Of a stretch of DNA of 64,000 nt, positions 1 to 8,322 are shown piece by piece; position 1 is the stretch's first letter; every line of letters starts with the position of its first letter. This DNA is from Flavobacterium gelidilacus DSM 15343 (GTDB lineage: Bacteria > Bacteroidota > Bacteroidia > Flavobacteriales > Flavobacteriaceae). The position numbers were made by a program, and so were the translations under genes. The notes under the pieces were generated by a model. That model had not been told where the DNA came from and did not search any database. It saw only the letters and a list, made by a program, of their open reading frames with translations. The stretch is from contig NZ_AUGN01000001.1 of assembly GCF_000422685.1 (NCBI RefSeq), positions 310,001 through 374,000 of the forward strand, in the 5' to 3' direction.

Positions 1-417
1 TAGTTTTACGATATATTCTTCAGCTGTTATTTTTTCATAACCCATAATTCCAAGTACTTTTCCTTCATTATTTAGGATAACAACTTTAGGAAAACTTCCT
101 TCAGGATTATATATTTCAGCTAATTCTTGATTTATTTTTGTTTGCTCTTCAGATAACGCATTCGCTTTTTTCTTAGGGAAATCAGCCTTTAATAAAATCC
201 AATTTTCCGAAGAAGCATTTTTAAAAGCATCAGATTGCCAAATTGATCTATCAAGTTTAATACAAGGTGCACACCAATCAGAACCAGAAAATACTAAGAT
301 TATGTTCTTTGCATCTTTTGCTGCTTCAGTTTTAGCATCATCAAAACTTGTTTTCCAATCTTGTGCAGAAACAATAGAAGTTACTAAAAAACAAATGATT
401 ATTACTACTCTATTCAT
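1..417 (-). CDS. Thioredoxin-fold protein, exported, C-terminus beyond window
   Basis: Reading leftward from an ATG at 417, the frame stays open to the window edge, giving about 139 residues without a stop. The N-terminus is a short signal peptide ending SAQD, so the protein is probably periplasmic. A redox motif SDWCAPC follows at about residues 46-52, and a second conserved stretch, GSFPKVVILNNEGK, matches the cis-proline region and following strand of thioredoxin-7/DUF255-like folds. It probably reduces or forms disulfides in the periplasm. The partner is unknown, and neighbours give no hint because the rest lies outside. Confidence 0.85.
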   Translation of the reverse strand, partial: MNRVVIIICFLVTSIVSAQDWKTSFDDAKTEAAKDAKNIILVFSGSDWCAPCIKLDRSIWQSDAFKNASSENWILLKADFPKKKANALSEEQTKINQELAEIYNPEGSFPKVVILNNEGKVLGIMGYEKITAEEYIVKL

Positions 418-480
418 AATTTATAATTTTATACAAAATAACGAAATCTTAAGTTATATAGTATTAGAAATTATAATTAT

Positions 481-546
481 TTAAGTAAATATTAAGTTAA
501 GAATTATCTAACATTAAGTTAATCTTAAGCAATTCTTAAGTTTAAA
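481..546 (+). promoter_or_regulatory. Six phased 11-bp repeats, probable OmpR/PhoB-type operator
   Basis: TTAAG begins at 481, 492, 514, 525 and 536, all on an 11-bp register; the unit at 503 is degenerate (ATTATCT). A further CTTAAG lies at 448. The last unit sits where the -33 element of the promoter box at 562 should be. Tandem direct repeats with an 11-bp period placed over the upstream promoter element are the classic layout of PhoB/OmpR-family activator sites. That a regulator of this family binds here is inference. Confidence 0.55.
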
Positions 547-561
547 AATAAAGTTCTAAAA

Positions 562-569
562 TATCTTTG
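562..569 (+). promoter_or_regulatory. -7 promoter box for the LtaS-like gene
   Basis: TATCTTTG matches the Bacteroidota TAnnTTTG box and lies 34 bases before the ATG at 604. No TTG is found at the usual -33 distance; the phased TTAAG array occupies that place, which fits an activator-dependent promoter. Confidence 0.6.
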
Positions 570-603
570 TTTTACAATTTTATCTTAATATTAGTTAATA
601 AAT

Positions 604-2697
604 ATGAATTTTTCAAAACAGATTACACCTTTTAAAAATCTAGCTTTATTTTTTCTTTTAGTTGGTTTTATTTTACGTATAATTCTATTATTTCACCCAA
701 TAACGCAATCCCATTTTGGTTTTGTTGCTATTCTTAAGATTTTCTTTTTTGGATTTCTTTCAGATACTTTAATTTTTATCGTGGCAAGTGCTTTTTTATG
801 GTTGTATCTTATATTTTTATCCGATTCAAAATTTAATAAACCCTGGGGTTATGTATTGTTTAGTGCTTATTTAGCTTTGCTAATTTATATTTTATCGGGA
901 AAAACAATTTTACATGAATATGGTGGCGTTTTGCCTGCTTTAGGAATTGGATTTGTTGGTATAAAAACTTTATTAATTGGACTTCTATTGTTCTTTCCTA
1001 AACAAAGAAAAAACATTAGACTAGCTGTCTTTTCTATTACAATTTTCATTTTTGTCTTAATAATAATTCAAAATGCCGTTAGTGAATTCTTTTTTTGGAA
1101 TGAATTTGGAGTTCGTTATAACTTTATTGCCGTAGATTATTTAGTGTATACCAATACAGTTATCGGAAATATTATGGAATCTTATCCAGTTGTTCCATTA
1201 TTTACTGGTGTCGGATTAGTTGCTTTACTTTCGACTTATATTATAGTAAAAAAATCAAAGAGTTATTTAGATAATTTACCAACTTTTATGGATAAAATCA
1301 AGATTGTAGCTGTTTATGCTTTATTGTTTATAGTTTCCCTAAAAATGATTCCTGTTTTATCAAATCAAGAAGATTCTCCAAATGTTTTTACGAATGAATT
1401 ACAAGCCAACGGAATATATAAATTCTATGGTGCTTTTATGCAAAGTGAATTGGATTTCTTTAAGTTTTATGAAACAATGCCAAACAACGAAGCTTATGCT
1501 TTATTGAAAAATCAGATTTCAAATATTGGAAATGATACAACATTAAGAACTATAACTTCAGATTCTACGGAAACTAGAATGAATGTAGTTTTGATTACGA
1601 TTGAAAGTTTGAGTGCTGAATACATGAAAATGTATGGAAACGAACAAAACATTACACCATTCCTAGATTCATTGGCCTTGCAAAGTTTGAATTTTTCAAA
1701 TTTATATGCTACAGGAAATAGAACTGTAAGAGGTTTAGAAGCTATGACACTTTGTATTCCTCCAACTCCTGGAGAAAGTGTTGTAAAACGTGAAGACAAT
1801 AAAAACAAATTCAGTACAGCAAGTGTTTTTAAGAAAAAAGGCTATCAAACGAAATATCTTTACGGTGGAGATGCTTTTTTTGACAACATGCAAGATTTTT
1901 TTAGTGGAAATGGTTATGACATAGTAGATAAAAATTCGATTAAACCAGATGAAATTACTTTTGCAAATATTTGGGGCGTTTGTGATGGTGACATGGGAAA
2001 CAAAGCTATTCAAACCATGAATGAAGAAGCTAAAACAGGGAAACCCTTCTTTAATCATTGGATGACGGTTAGTAATCACAGACCATTTACGTATCCTGAT
2101 GGAAAAATTGATATTTCTCCAACTATAAAATCTCGTGATGGTGGTGTAAAATATACAGATTATGCTTTAAGACAGTTTTTTGCTAATGCTGCAAAACAAC
2201 CATGGTTTAAAAATACGGTTTTTGTAATTGTAGCTGACCATTGTGCTTCTAGTTCAGGAAAAACGGAATTGCCAATGGATAAATACAGAATTCCAGCAAT
2301 GATTTACGCACCAGGTTTTATTGCACCTACAAACAACAACAAATTGATGTCGCAAATAGATTTAATGCCAACACTTTTTGGATTGTTAAACTTTGATTAT
2401 GACAGTAAATTTTACGGACAAGATGTTTTAAAAGACGATTATAAACCAAGAGCTTTTATTGCAACGTATCAAGATTTGGGATTTATAAAAGATAATATAT
2501 TGACGATTATTTCACCAGTAAAACAATCAAAACAGTTTGCATTAAAACAAGTAGATAATCCAAAACTAAAGGAAGATTATAGAATTTTCTATGATGAAAC
2601 TTTAATGACAACAAAACGACAAGAATTAATCAAAGAATCAACGGCTTATTACCAAACAGCTTCTGATATGTTGACTAAGAAAAAATATGAAAAATAA
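604..2697 (+). CDS. LtaS-like phosphoglycerol transferase / membrane sulfatase-fold enzyme
   Basis: A 697-residue inner-membrane protein with about five N-terminal membrane segments (residues 1-230) followed by an extracytoplasmic alkaline-phosphatase/sulfatase-type domain. Metal and nucleophile motifs of the LTA synthase family are visible: ITIESLS near residue 331 (metal Glu), GNRTVRG near 372 (nucleophilic Thr), GVCDGD near 460 and VADHC near 543. Family members move a phosphoglycerol head group from a lipid to a glycan acceptor. In Gram-negative Bacteroidota the acceptor is not established, so the exact substrate is open. A strong terminator follows at 2726. The promoter carries a phased repeat array that suggests regulation by an OmpR-type protein, possibly linked to phosphate. 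Confidence 0.85.
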   Translation: MNFSKQITPFKNLALFFLLVGFILRIILLFHPITQSHFGFVAILKIFFFGFLSDTLIFIVASAFLWLYLIFLSDSKFNKPWGYVLFSAYLALLIYILSGKTILHEYGGVLPALGIGFVGIKTLLIGLLLFFPKQRKNIRLAVFSITIFIFVLIIIQNAVSEFFFWNEFGVRYNFIAVDYLVYTNTVIGNIMESYPVVPLFTGVGLVALLSTYIIVKKSKSYLDNLPTFMDKIKIVAVYALLFIVSLKMIPVLSNQEDSPNVFTNELQANGIYKFYGAFMQSELDFFKFYETMPNNEAYALLKNQISNIGNDTTLRTITSDSTETRMNVVLITIESLSAEYMKMYGNEQNITPFLDSLALQSLNFSNLYATGNRTVRGLEAMTLCIPPTPGESVVKREDNKNKFSTASVFKKKGYQTKYLYGGDAFFDNMQDFFSGNGYDIVDKNSIKPDEITFANIWGVCDGDMGNKAIQTMNEEAKTGKPFFNHWMTVSNHRPFTYPDGKIDISPTIKSRDGGVKYTDYALRQFFANAAKQPWFKNTVFVIVADHCASSSGKTELPMDKYRIPAMIYAPGFIAPTNNNKLMSQIDLMPTLFGLLNFDYDSKFYGQDVLKDDYKPRAFIATYQDLGFIKDNILTIISPVKQSKQFALKQVDNPKLKEDYRIFYDETLMTTKRQELIKESTAYYQTASDMLTKKKYEK

Positions 2698-2725
2698 TAT
2701 TTTATAGTTCAAAATTCATTAAATT

Positions 2726-2764
2726 TGAGTGCAAACATTTAAAATTGTTTGCACTCATTTTTTT
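2726..2764 (+). terminator. Intrinsic terminator after the LtaS-like gene
   Basis: A perfect 12-bp stem, TGAGTGCAAACA at 2726-2737 with its complement at 2746-2757, has an 8-base loop and is followed by a T run. It ends only a few bases before the next ATG at 2768, so it also forms the extreme 5' region of that gene. Confidence 0.85.
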
Positions 2765-2767
2765 ATT

Positions 2768-3862
2768 ATGAAAATCGTAAACTTATATAGTACTCTTTTT
2801 TTTGCATTTTTTATTAGTTGTTCTTCAATAAATAAGAATCAAGTAGTCAAAGTTAATTCTAGTAATAAAACTAGTTCTAAATTTGAACCAAATGATGATG
2901 ATTGTTTAGTCTTTATTGGTCAAGATTTAGAAGCAATTGGTGGTTTAGATAACTATTCAAAAGGCTACTGTGATACTTTTGAAATGCCGGCTGGAATTAC
3001 ACTTTACACTGGATTTACACCAAATAAAGAATCATATGGTTATTTTCAAAAAGGAAATGATGGATTGAAATCGATTGTAAATTGGGGTGCTGGTGATACT
3101 TGTTTACAATGTATTTTAGATGATGATGATTTTAAAAACACCATGATTTCTATAGGTTTATCTATGGTTGACAATGAAAAAAAAGTCGCTTTAGGAGAAC
3201 ATGATGATTTAATTAGAGAATTAGGAACTTGGATAAAAAACAGTAAAAGACCTGTTTTTCTGAGAATTGGTTACGAATTTGACGGATGGAGTTGGAATCA
3301 CTATAAGAAAAAATACTATTTAGAGGCTTGGAAACGCATTCACACTAAGTTTAAAGAAATGAATGTAGCTAATGTAGCTTTTGTTTGGCAATCCAAAGGA
3401 AATGGTTCTAATCAGCAAGTTTTAGATGATTGGTATCCTGGTGATGAATTTGTAGATTGGTGTGCTTACTCCTATTTTGATAATCCGGATACGGAAATGT
3501 TAACTTTTGCCAGAAAACACCAAAAACCTGTTTTTATTGCTGAAGCTACTCCGACTTTAAGCATTGATGGTTTGTATTTTAATTCTCGTTTAGATAATCC
3601 AAAAGTGGCTTATGAAGCCTGGGAAAAATGGTTCACTCCTTTTTTTAAAACCATTAATGACAATAAAGATGTTATCAAGGCTTTTAGTTATATCAACGCT
3701 AATTGGTCAAAACAGCCTATGTGGATTACTAACAGCGTATTTCAACAAGTAGATTCTCGCATTCAAATAAGTGATTCAATTAGCAAAAAATGGAAAGAAG
3801 AATTGATGAACCCAAGATATTTAAAAGCTTCACCAAGTTTATTTGAGAAATTAGAGAACTAA
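2768..3862 (+). CDS. GH26-like glycoside hydrolase lipoprotein
   Basis: Encodes 364 residues beginning with a lipoprotein signal peptide whose lipobox is FFISC, so it should be anchored in the outer membrane or periplasm. The longer frame that starts at a GTG at 2729 lies inside the terminator hairpin and is rejected. GH26-type features are RIGYEFDGWSWN near residue 166, where Glu would be the acid/base, and PVFIAEATP near 256, where Glu would be the nucleophile, with a FVWQSKGNG strand between. GH26 members cleave beta-mannans or related glucans by a retaining mechanism. The substrate cannot be read from sequence. It is a single gene, not part of a SusC/SusD locus here. Confidence 0.75.
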   Translation: MKIVNLYSTLFFAFFISCSSINKNQVVKVNSSNKTSSKFEPNDDDCLVFIGQDLEAIGGLDNYSKGYCDTFEMPAGITLYTGFTPNKESYGYFQKGNDGLKSIVNWGAGDTCLQCILDDDDFKNTMISIGLSMVDNEKKVALGEHDDLIRELGTWIKNSKRPVFLRIGYEFDGWSWNHYKKKYYLEAWKRIHTKFKEMNVANVAFVWQSKGNGSNQQVLDDWYPGDEFVDWCAYSYFDNPDTEMLTFARKHQKPVFIAEATPTLSIDGLYFNSRLDNPKVAYEAWEKWFTPFFKTINDNKDVIKAFSYINANWSKQPMWITNSVFQQVDSRIQISDSISKKWKEELMNPRYLKASPSLFEKLEN

Positions 3863-3902
3863 CTTTTATGTAATTTAGAACAAACAACTTTTCTAAATTA
3901 AA

Positions 3903-3960
3903 TTAAACCATTCCGTAACTAAGCTAATTGCTAATAAAACCAATAACCCAGAAAATATAA
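3903..3960 (-). pseudogene. Decayed copy of the 3' end of the VWA-like gene at 4426
   Basis: About 55 bases here closely match 4452-4506, the C-terminal coding end of the VWA-like protein. Read on the minus strand in the matching frame, the fragment gives LLVLLAISLVTEWF, against LLVLLAIALATEWF in the intact gene, and then diverges. It lies on the far side of the CDGSH gene. It is too short to be a gene and looks like the remnant of a lost paralogue or of a local duplication. Confidence 0.65.
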
Positions 3961-3994
3961 ATTTTTAATTACTAATAAAAACATTTATACCAAA

Positions 3995-4025
3995 AAAAAG
4001 CTGCATCGATACAATGCAGCTTTTT
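3995..4025. terminator. Bidirectional terminator between convergent genes
   Basis: AAAAAGCTGCAT at 3995-4006 pairs with ATGCAGCTTTTT at 4014-4025 around a 7-base loop. A and T runs on both sides let it work for the GH26-like gene and for the CDGSH gene on the other strand. Confidence 0.85.
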
Positions 4026-4049
4026 ATAAATTGTAAATAAAAGTATATT

Positions 4050-4277
4050 TTACTTTGTTTTCATTGGTGGTAAATCAAAAGCTTTTGATTCATGTTCAAA
4101 ATTGTTTCTATGCGAACCATCACAAAAAGGTTTATTAGCAGATAAGCCGCAACGACAAAGTCCTAAGGCTGTTCTTCCTTCTAGTCCGTATACATTACCT
4201 TCAGCATCTGTTATTTCGAAATCTCCTTCTATTTTAATAAAACCGTTGTTGCTGATTGTTAATTTTGTTTTACTCAT
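4050..4277 (-). CDS. CDGSH iron-sulfur domain protein
   Basis: A 75-residue protein with one CDGSH motif: Cys41 and Cys43 in LCRCG, Cys52 and His56 in FCDGSH. The Cys3His set binds a redox-active [2Fe-2S] cluster. Length and motif spacing are normal for bacterial single-CDGSH proteins. It has no signal peptide, so it is cytoplasmic. The physiological role of these small proteins is poorly defined; electron or cluster transfer is usual speculation. It lies between a remnant of the VWA-like gene and the intact VWA-like gene. Confidence 0.9.
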   Translation of the reverse strand: MSKTKLTISNNGFIKIEGDFEITDAEGNVYGLEGRTALGLCRCGLSANKPFCDGSHRNNFEHESKAFDLPPMKTK

Positions 4278-4425
4278 AATAATCTTTATTTATTTGTAGC
4301 CAAAGATGGCAAAATATATGCTTATAATTTTACTTTTCGTTTTATTTTATATCTTCAAAACCCTAATTTATCTTAATTCTATTTTGTAATTCAGATGAGC
4401 TTTGATGAATTATCACAATATGAAT

Positions 4426-6453
4426 TTAAAGTAAACCATTGTACTTCCTAACAAACCATTCCGTAGCTAAAGCGATTGCTAATAAAACCAATAACCAAAC
4501 CCAGTCAATTAAAGGAGATTTCTTAACGATTTCTTTTTGAATGGCTTTATAGTTGTCATTAGCTAATAAAGTATCAACCAATGCATCAATATTTGTTGGA
4601 TAAAAGGCTTTTCCGTTGGTGTTTTGAGCCAATTGTTCTAAACGATTTTTATCAGCGTTTACGAATTGTTTTTCGATTTCGAAATCTAAAATTTCAAACG
4701 AACTCGAATATTTGGTATTGCTATTCTTTTCAGTAACTGTGAAACTGTAATTTCCAGCTTCTAAATTGTCTAAACTTACCTTGTATTCGTTATTTCCTTT
4801 TAAGAAATCATAGGTTTTTGAAGTATTTTTGGTTTTGTTTTGTAAAGCAATTGAAAGCTTAGCATTTTCATCAAATTCATAGTTTTTATTGAAGAATTGT
4901 GCTGTAATTTCTATAGGTTCACCTGAATTGTAAAACGATTCGTGCGTAACAACTAAAGATTTTTTTGAACTGTTAGTGGTTAAAAATTGAATAATCTTAT
5001 CCATAAACGTATCAAATTGCGTGAATTCTTTCGTTTTAACGTGACTTTCGATTCTCCATTTCCAGATGTTTTCTCCTAATAAGAATGCGTTTCTATTTTG
5101 ACCATTTTCAGAAAAACATAACATTGGAATCTCTACTTCTATTCTATTGATTTTTGAACCTAATAAAACCGAAACATTACTATTTGTTTTCACAGAACCA
5201 AATCCGTTTTCTAAAGGTGGAAAATATTCGAAGTTAATATTGTCTTGTGCAAAAAGATTAAATTGCTCGTTATAACTTGCAACATAATTCTCTTTTTGGT
5301 TAGTCATTTTGAAGGTCAAATCGGTTTGCGATTGATTCATAACATTAAAATCGGTTGACTTTCCAGTAATGAAAAAAGCATTTAATCCTAACTTTTTAGC
5401 TTGACTTATAATGGTAGAAAATTCGTTATTTGGTTGATAAAAAACACAAGTATTGTATTTTGTTAAATCACTAATTTCCTTTGGCTTAAGAATTGTTACT
5501 TTACGTTGTTGATTAGCTTCAATACTTCGTTTAATTGCTCCTAAATCTGGATGATTTATGGATGAAATTAAGGCAATTTCTTTACGTTGGTCTAATACTT
5601 CAACAGCAAAATATTTGGTATTATTTGTTTTATTCTTTTCGGATAAATTACTTGAAATTGAAACTGTGTATTTCTTAACACCAATTGAATTTGCATTCAA
5701 CAAAGCATTAACTGTTTTAACTTTTTGTTTTGCTGAAAAAGCTACATTTTCTTTAAAAACGGTCCTTCCATTTTCTGAAATTGTAACTGTTGCAGTAATC
5801 GATTTTTGACCATTATATTGAGCAAAGACTTCAATTGGAAACTTATTCTTTAAAAACGCGTACTTATTGACGTTAACCTGATTGATTTTTAAATCTTCCA
5901 CTTCTGTAGTATCACCAACAATTACTGGAAAAACATTCACATTCGACTGAAAAGAATAAATATAATCACTTCCTTGTGTTTGATTTCCATCAGTAACCAA
6001 AATCACAGGAAAAATTGGTACTTTGTACAATTGCTTGATATCTTTAGCAACTTGATCAATTTTAGATTGTTTTCCTTTGAAATCGAATGCCTTATCTTGA
6101 TAAATCTCGTCATCAAACAAATAAGTCTGAACTTCAAATTTATCTTTCAACTTGCTATTTTCGCTTAAAGCTTTAAAAACTTTATTAGTATTTTTAGAAG
6201 CCTCTAATTCACTGATGGATTGCGAATTATCAAAAAATATAGGTAAAGGAGTTTTTGAAGTTTCCAACGTTTTTCGAGTAATAATTGGATTAATCAATAA
6301 CAAAAACACCGTAAAATAAGAAACAAAACGCAAAAAAGTCAAAAACAAATTCAATTTTGACTTGTTCTTGACTTTATATAAGTATTGATAAAACGACAAT
6401 AATCCAGCGATTATCAGAGATAAGGTTATTAGGAGAATTGTTGTTTTAGTCAT
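4426..6453 (-). CDS. VWA-like membrane protein
   Basis: Encodes 675 residues. Two membrane segments near residues 5-25 and 38-60 precede a region resembling a von Willebrand A fold: IFFDNSQSI near 92 stands where the DxSxS metal site would be (here D-N-S-Q-S), and VILVTDGNQTQGSDY near 150 matches the later VWA strand. A long beta-rich periplasmic part follows, then a C-terminal membrane segment ending in LLAIALATEWFVRKYNGLL. This architecture is common in Flavobacteriia as an uncharacterised VWA or BatA/B-like protein; partners are unknown. A decayed copy of its last ~50 bases lies at 3903-3960. Confidence 0.65.
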   Translation of the reverse strand: MTKTTILLITLSLIIAGLLSFYQYLYKVKNKSKLNLFLTFLRFVSYFTVFLLLINPIITRKTLETSKTPLPIFFDNSQSISELEASKNTNKVFKALSENSKLKDKFEVQTYLFDDEIYQDKAFDFKGKQSKIDQVAKDIKQLYKVPIFPVILVTDGNQTQGSDYIYSFQSNVNVFPVIVGDTTEVEDLKINQVNVNKYAFLKNKFPIEVFAQYNGQKSITATVTISENGRTVFKENVAFSAKQKVKTVNALLNANSIGVKKYTVSISSNLSEKNKTNNTKYFAVEVLDQRKEIALISSINHPDLGAIKRSIEANQQRKVTILKPKEISDLTKYNTCVFYQPNNEFSTIISQAKKLGLNAFFITGKSTDFNVMNQSQTDLTFKMTNQKENYVASYNEQFNLFAQDNINFEYFPPLENGFGSVKTNSNVSVLLGSKINRIEVEIPMLCFSENGQNRNAFLLGENIWKWRIESHVKTKEFTQFDTFMDKIIQFLTTNSSKKSLVVTHESFYNSGEPIEITAQFFNKNYEFDENAKLSIALQNKTKNTSKTYDFLKGNNEYKVSLDNLEAGNYSFTVTEKNSNTKYSSSFEILDFEIEKQFVNADKNRLEQLAQNTNGKAFYPTNIDALVDTLLANDNYKAIQKEIVKKSPLIDWVWLLVLLAIALATEWFVRKYNGLL

Positions 6454-6463
6454 TATTTTTTTT

Positions 6464-6495
6464 AGTGTTCAGTATTCAGTTATTAGTGTTCAGTT
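6464..6495 (+). repeat. Dispersed GTGTTCAGT-type repeat, first locus
   Basis: TTAGTGTTCAGT occurs twice around ATTCAGTTA just upstream of the VWA-like gene. The same word family recurs at 6771-6804 and at 63334-63464. No coding content is visible. Confidence 0.5.
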
Positions 6496-6549
6496 TTGCT
6501 CACAGTAAATAACAGCTAACCGTTTAATATCGAAATTTTAAATTTTAAA

Positions 6550-6762
6550 TTATTTATTTAGAAAATTATTGTTTTTATTGGTAGTAAGTTTTATAATTAA
6601 CAGTATTATTCCAAGTACTTCTGCTAACATACCTATTGAAAGCAATAAATTACCTGTAATTATACCAAATTGAAAGTGCATAATCTTTATTAAAGCTCCA
6701 AAAATGGTAATTATAACTCCAAAAAGTATTATTGCAATTAAATATTTATTTTTCATTTTCAT
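6550..6762 (-). CDS. GldL-hairpin-like membrane microprotein
   Basis: A 70-residue protein made almost entirely of two membrane helices (about 8-27 and 33-60) with a short loop. The loop region IKIMHFQFG and the second helix LAEVLGI recall the two-helix membrane part of GldL, the proton-driven motor subunit of the type IX secretion and gliding machine, including the Lys, His and Glu used in that motor. It lacks GldL's large cytoplasmic domain. A second such protein is encoded at 45697. Function is unknown; the similarity is by eye. A weaker alternative start is Met3. Confidence 0.55.
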   Translation of the reverse strand: MKMKNKYLIAIILFGVIITIFGALIKIMHFQFGIITGNLLLSIGMLAEVLGIILLIIKLTTNKNNNFLNK

Positions 6763-6770
6763 TTTTATTA

Positions 6771-6804
6771 AACTGCTAACTAAATACTGATCACTGCCAA
6801 CTAT
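6771..6804 (+). repeat. Dispersed repeat, second locus
   Basis: ACTGCTAACTAAATACTGA followed by TCACTGCCAACTA is the reverse-oriented form of the AGTTGGCAGTGTTCAGT family seen at 63334. It fills the gap between the GldL-like microprotein and fabG. Confidence 0.45.
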
Positions 6805-7551
6805 TTAAGTAAGCATTCCTCCATCAACATTAATAACTTGCCCAGTTACATATGCACTCATATCACATGCTAAAAACACACAAACGTTTGCAATATCTTC
6901 TGGTGTTCCACCTCTTTTTAATGGAATAGCTTCTCTCCAACCTTTTACAACATCTTCGTTTAATTTTGCAGTCATTTCAGTTTCGATGAAACCTGGTGCG
7001 ATTGCGTTGCAACGAATATTTCTTGAACCTAATTCAAGTGCAATTGATTTTGTGAAACCAATCATTCCAGCTTTTGAAGCTGCATAGTTAGCTTGTCCAG
7101 CGTTACCTTTCACACCAACAACACTACTCATATTTATGATTGAACCTTTACGGTTTTTCAACATGATTTTTTGAACTGCTTTTGTCATGTTAAATACAGA
7201 CTTTAAGTTGATTTCGATAACTTTATCAAAATCTTCTTCAGACATTCTCATTAACAAATTGTCTTTTGTAATTCCAGCATTGTTAATCAATACATCAACA
7301 TTTCCAAATTCAGCCATTACATCTTCCACTAACTTTTGAGCTTCGTTGAAGTCTGCTGCATTTGATTTATATCCTTTTGCTTTAATTCCTAAAGCGTTTA
7401 ATTCGTTTTCTAATACCAAGGCAGATTCTGCAGAAGAACTATAAGTAAAAGCAACATTTGCACCTTGTTCAGCAAATACTTTTGCAATTCCACTTCCAAT
7501 TCCACGACTTGCTCCTGTAATAATGGCAACTTTTCCGTCTAATAATTTCAT
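6805..7551 (-). CDS. fabG: 3-oxoacyl-ACP reductase FabG
   Basis: A 248-residue short-chain dehydrogenase that reduces 3-oxoacyl-ACP with NADPH in fatty acid elongation. The cofactor glycine motif TGASRGIG lies near residue 13, NNAG near 90, the catalytic Ser at MSS near 142 and Tyr-Ala-Ala-Ser-Lys near 155. Length and the C-terminal VNVDGGML tail are typical. It stands apart from the fabH/fabI pair at 15.7-17.5 kb. Start ATG at 7551 gives MKLLDGKVAIITGASRG, the normal N-terminus. Confidence 0.95.
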   Translation of the reverse strand: MKLLDGKVAIITGASRGIGSGIAKVFAEQGANVAFTYSSSAESALVLENELNALGIKAKGYKSNAADFNEAQKLVEDVMAEFGNVDVLINNAGITKDNLLMRMSEEDFDKVIEINLKSVFNMTKAVQKIMLKNRKGSIINMSSVVGVKGNAGQANYAASKAGMIGFTKSIALELGSRNIRCNAIAPGFIETEMTAKLNEDVVKGWREAIPLKRGGTPEDIANVCVFLACDMSAYVTGQVINVDGGMLT

Positions 7552-7724
7552 ATGTATATTTTTATTGTTTTTTAAAGGTCATATGCAATATTCAAATCAA
7601 CTTTATACTAAAACATGCAGTTTTGAAAGTTTGAATATATCATCTTAATTCAGTTTAAAATATAAAGTCCAAATATACTATTATTTTAATGTTTTAAAAA
7701 AATAGATTTTTAAAGATTTTACGT

Positions 7725-7752
7725 GCAAGAATTATTTACTTTTATCGTCAAA
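7725..7752 (+). promoter_or_regulatory. ECF-type promoter of the sigma factor gene
   Basis: GCAAGAA at 7725-7731, a 14-base spacer, then CGTCAAA at 7746-7752; the sigma ATG is 22 bases further on. CGTC is a common -10 core for ECF sigma factors. Three more promoters with identical spacing occur in this island, so the sigma gene is probably autoregulated. Confidence 0.8.
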
Positions 7753-7773
7753 GTATAAAGCGCTTGCAATTAC

Positions 7774-8322
7774 ATGTCTAAAAACCATTTTGATTTAAAC
7801 AAATTATATCAAACCCATAAGGTATTGGTTTATAATGTAGCGCTTAATTATTTGCAAAATATTGAAGATGCAGAAGAAGTTACACAAGATGTTTTTGTTA
7901 AAGTATATCAATCCTTAGATAGTTTTAAAGAAGAATCTCATATAAAAACATGGATTTATAGAATTACTATTAATCAAAGTTTAGATTTAATAAAGAAGAA
8001 GAGTACAAAAAAAAGTTTTTTCTCTTTTGGTCGCAAGTCTGAAAATGAATACGAATATAACAATTCATCAGATTTTGAACACCCTGGAATTTTGTTGGAA
8101 AACAAAGAAGATGCCAAAGTTTTGTTCGAAACAATTAATACTTTGCCTGAAAATCAAAAAACTGCCTTTATATTGGCAAAGGTTGATGGATTAAGTAATC
8201 CTGAAGTAGCAGAAATTATGGAAATGAGTATTTCTGCTATTGAATCCTTAGTTTTTAGAGCCAAAAATACTTTAAAAGAAAAATTATCAAATAAATTTGA
8301 AGAATACCGCAAGAAAAAATAA
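7774..8322 (+). CDS. ECF-type RNA polymerase sigma factor
   Basis: Encodes 182 residues with sigma region 2 at about 18-70 (YNVALNYLQNIEDAEEVTQD, then a DNA-melting helix with KTWIYRITIN) and region 4 at about 125-172 (LPENQKTAFILAKVDGLS followed by the helix-turn-helix VAEIMEMSISAIESLVFRAK). No sigma 1.1 or region 3 is present, the ECF layout. Its own promoter and three others downstream share one sequence pattern, which it most likely recognises. The next gene encodes a small one-helix membrane protein, the expected anti-sigma position. Its last codons overlap the promoter of that gene. Confidence 0.9.
   Translation: MSKNHFDLNKLYQTHKVLVYNVALNYLQNIEDAEEVTQDVFVKVYQSLDSFKEESHIKTWIYRITINQSLDLIKKKSTKKSFFSFGRKSENEYEYNNSSDFEHPGILLENKEDAKVLFETINTLPENQKTAFILAKVDGLSNPEVAEIMEMSISAIESLVFRAKNTLKEKLSNKFEEYRKKK

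Noticed and set aside
2729..2767. Longer GH26 frame starting at GTG 2729
   Set aside because: The start lies within the terminator stem and yields a non-signal N-terminal extension; ATG 2768 gives a proper lipoprotein signal.
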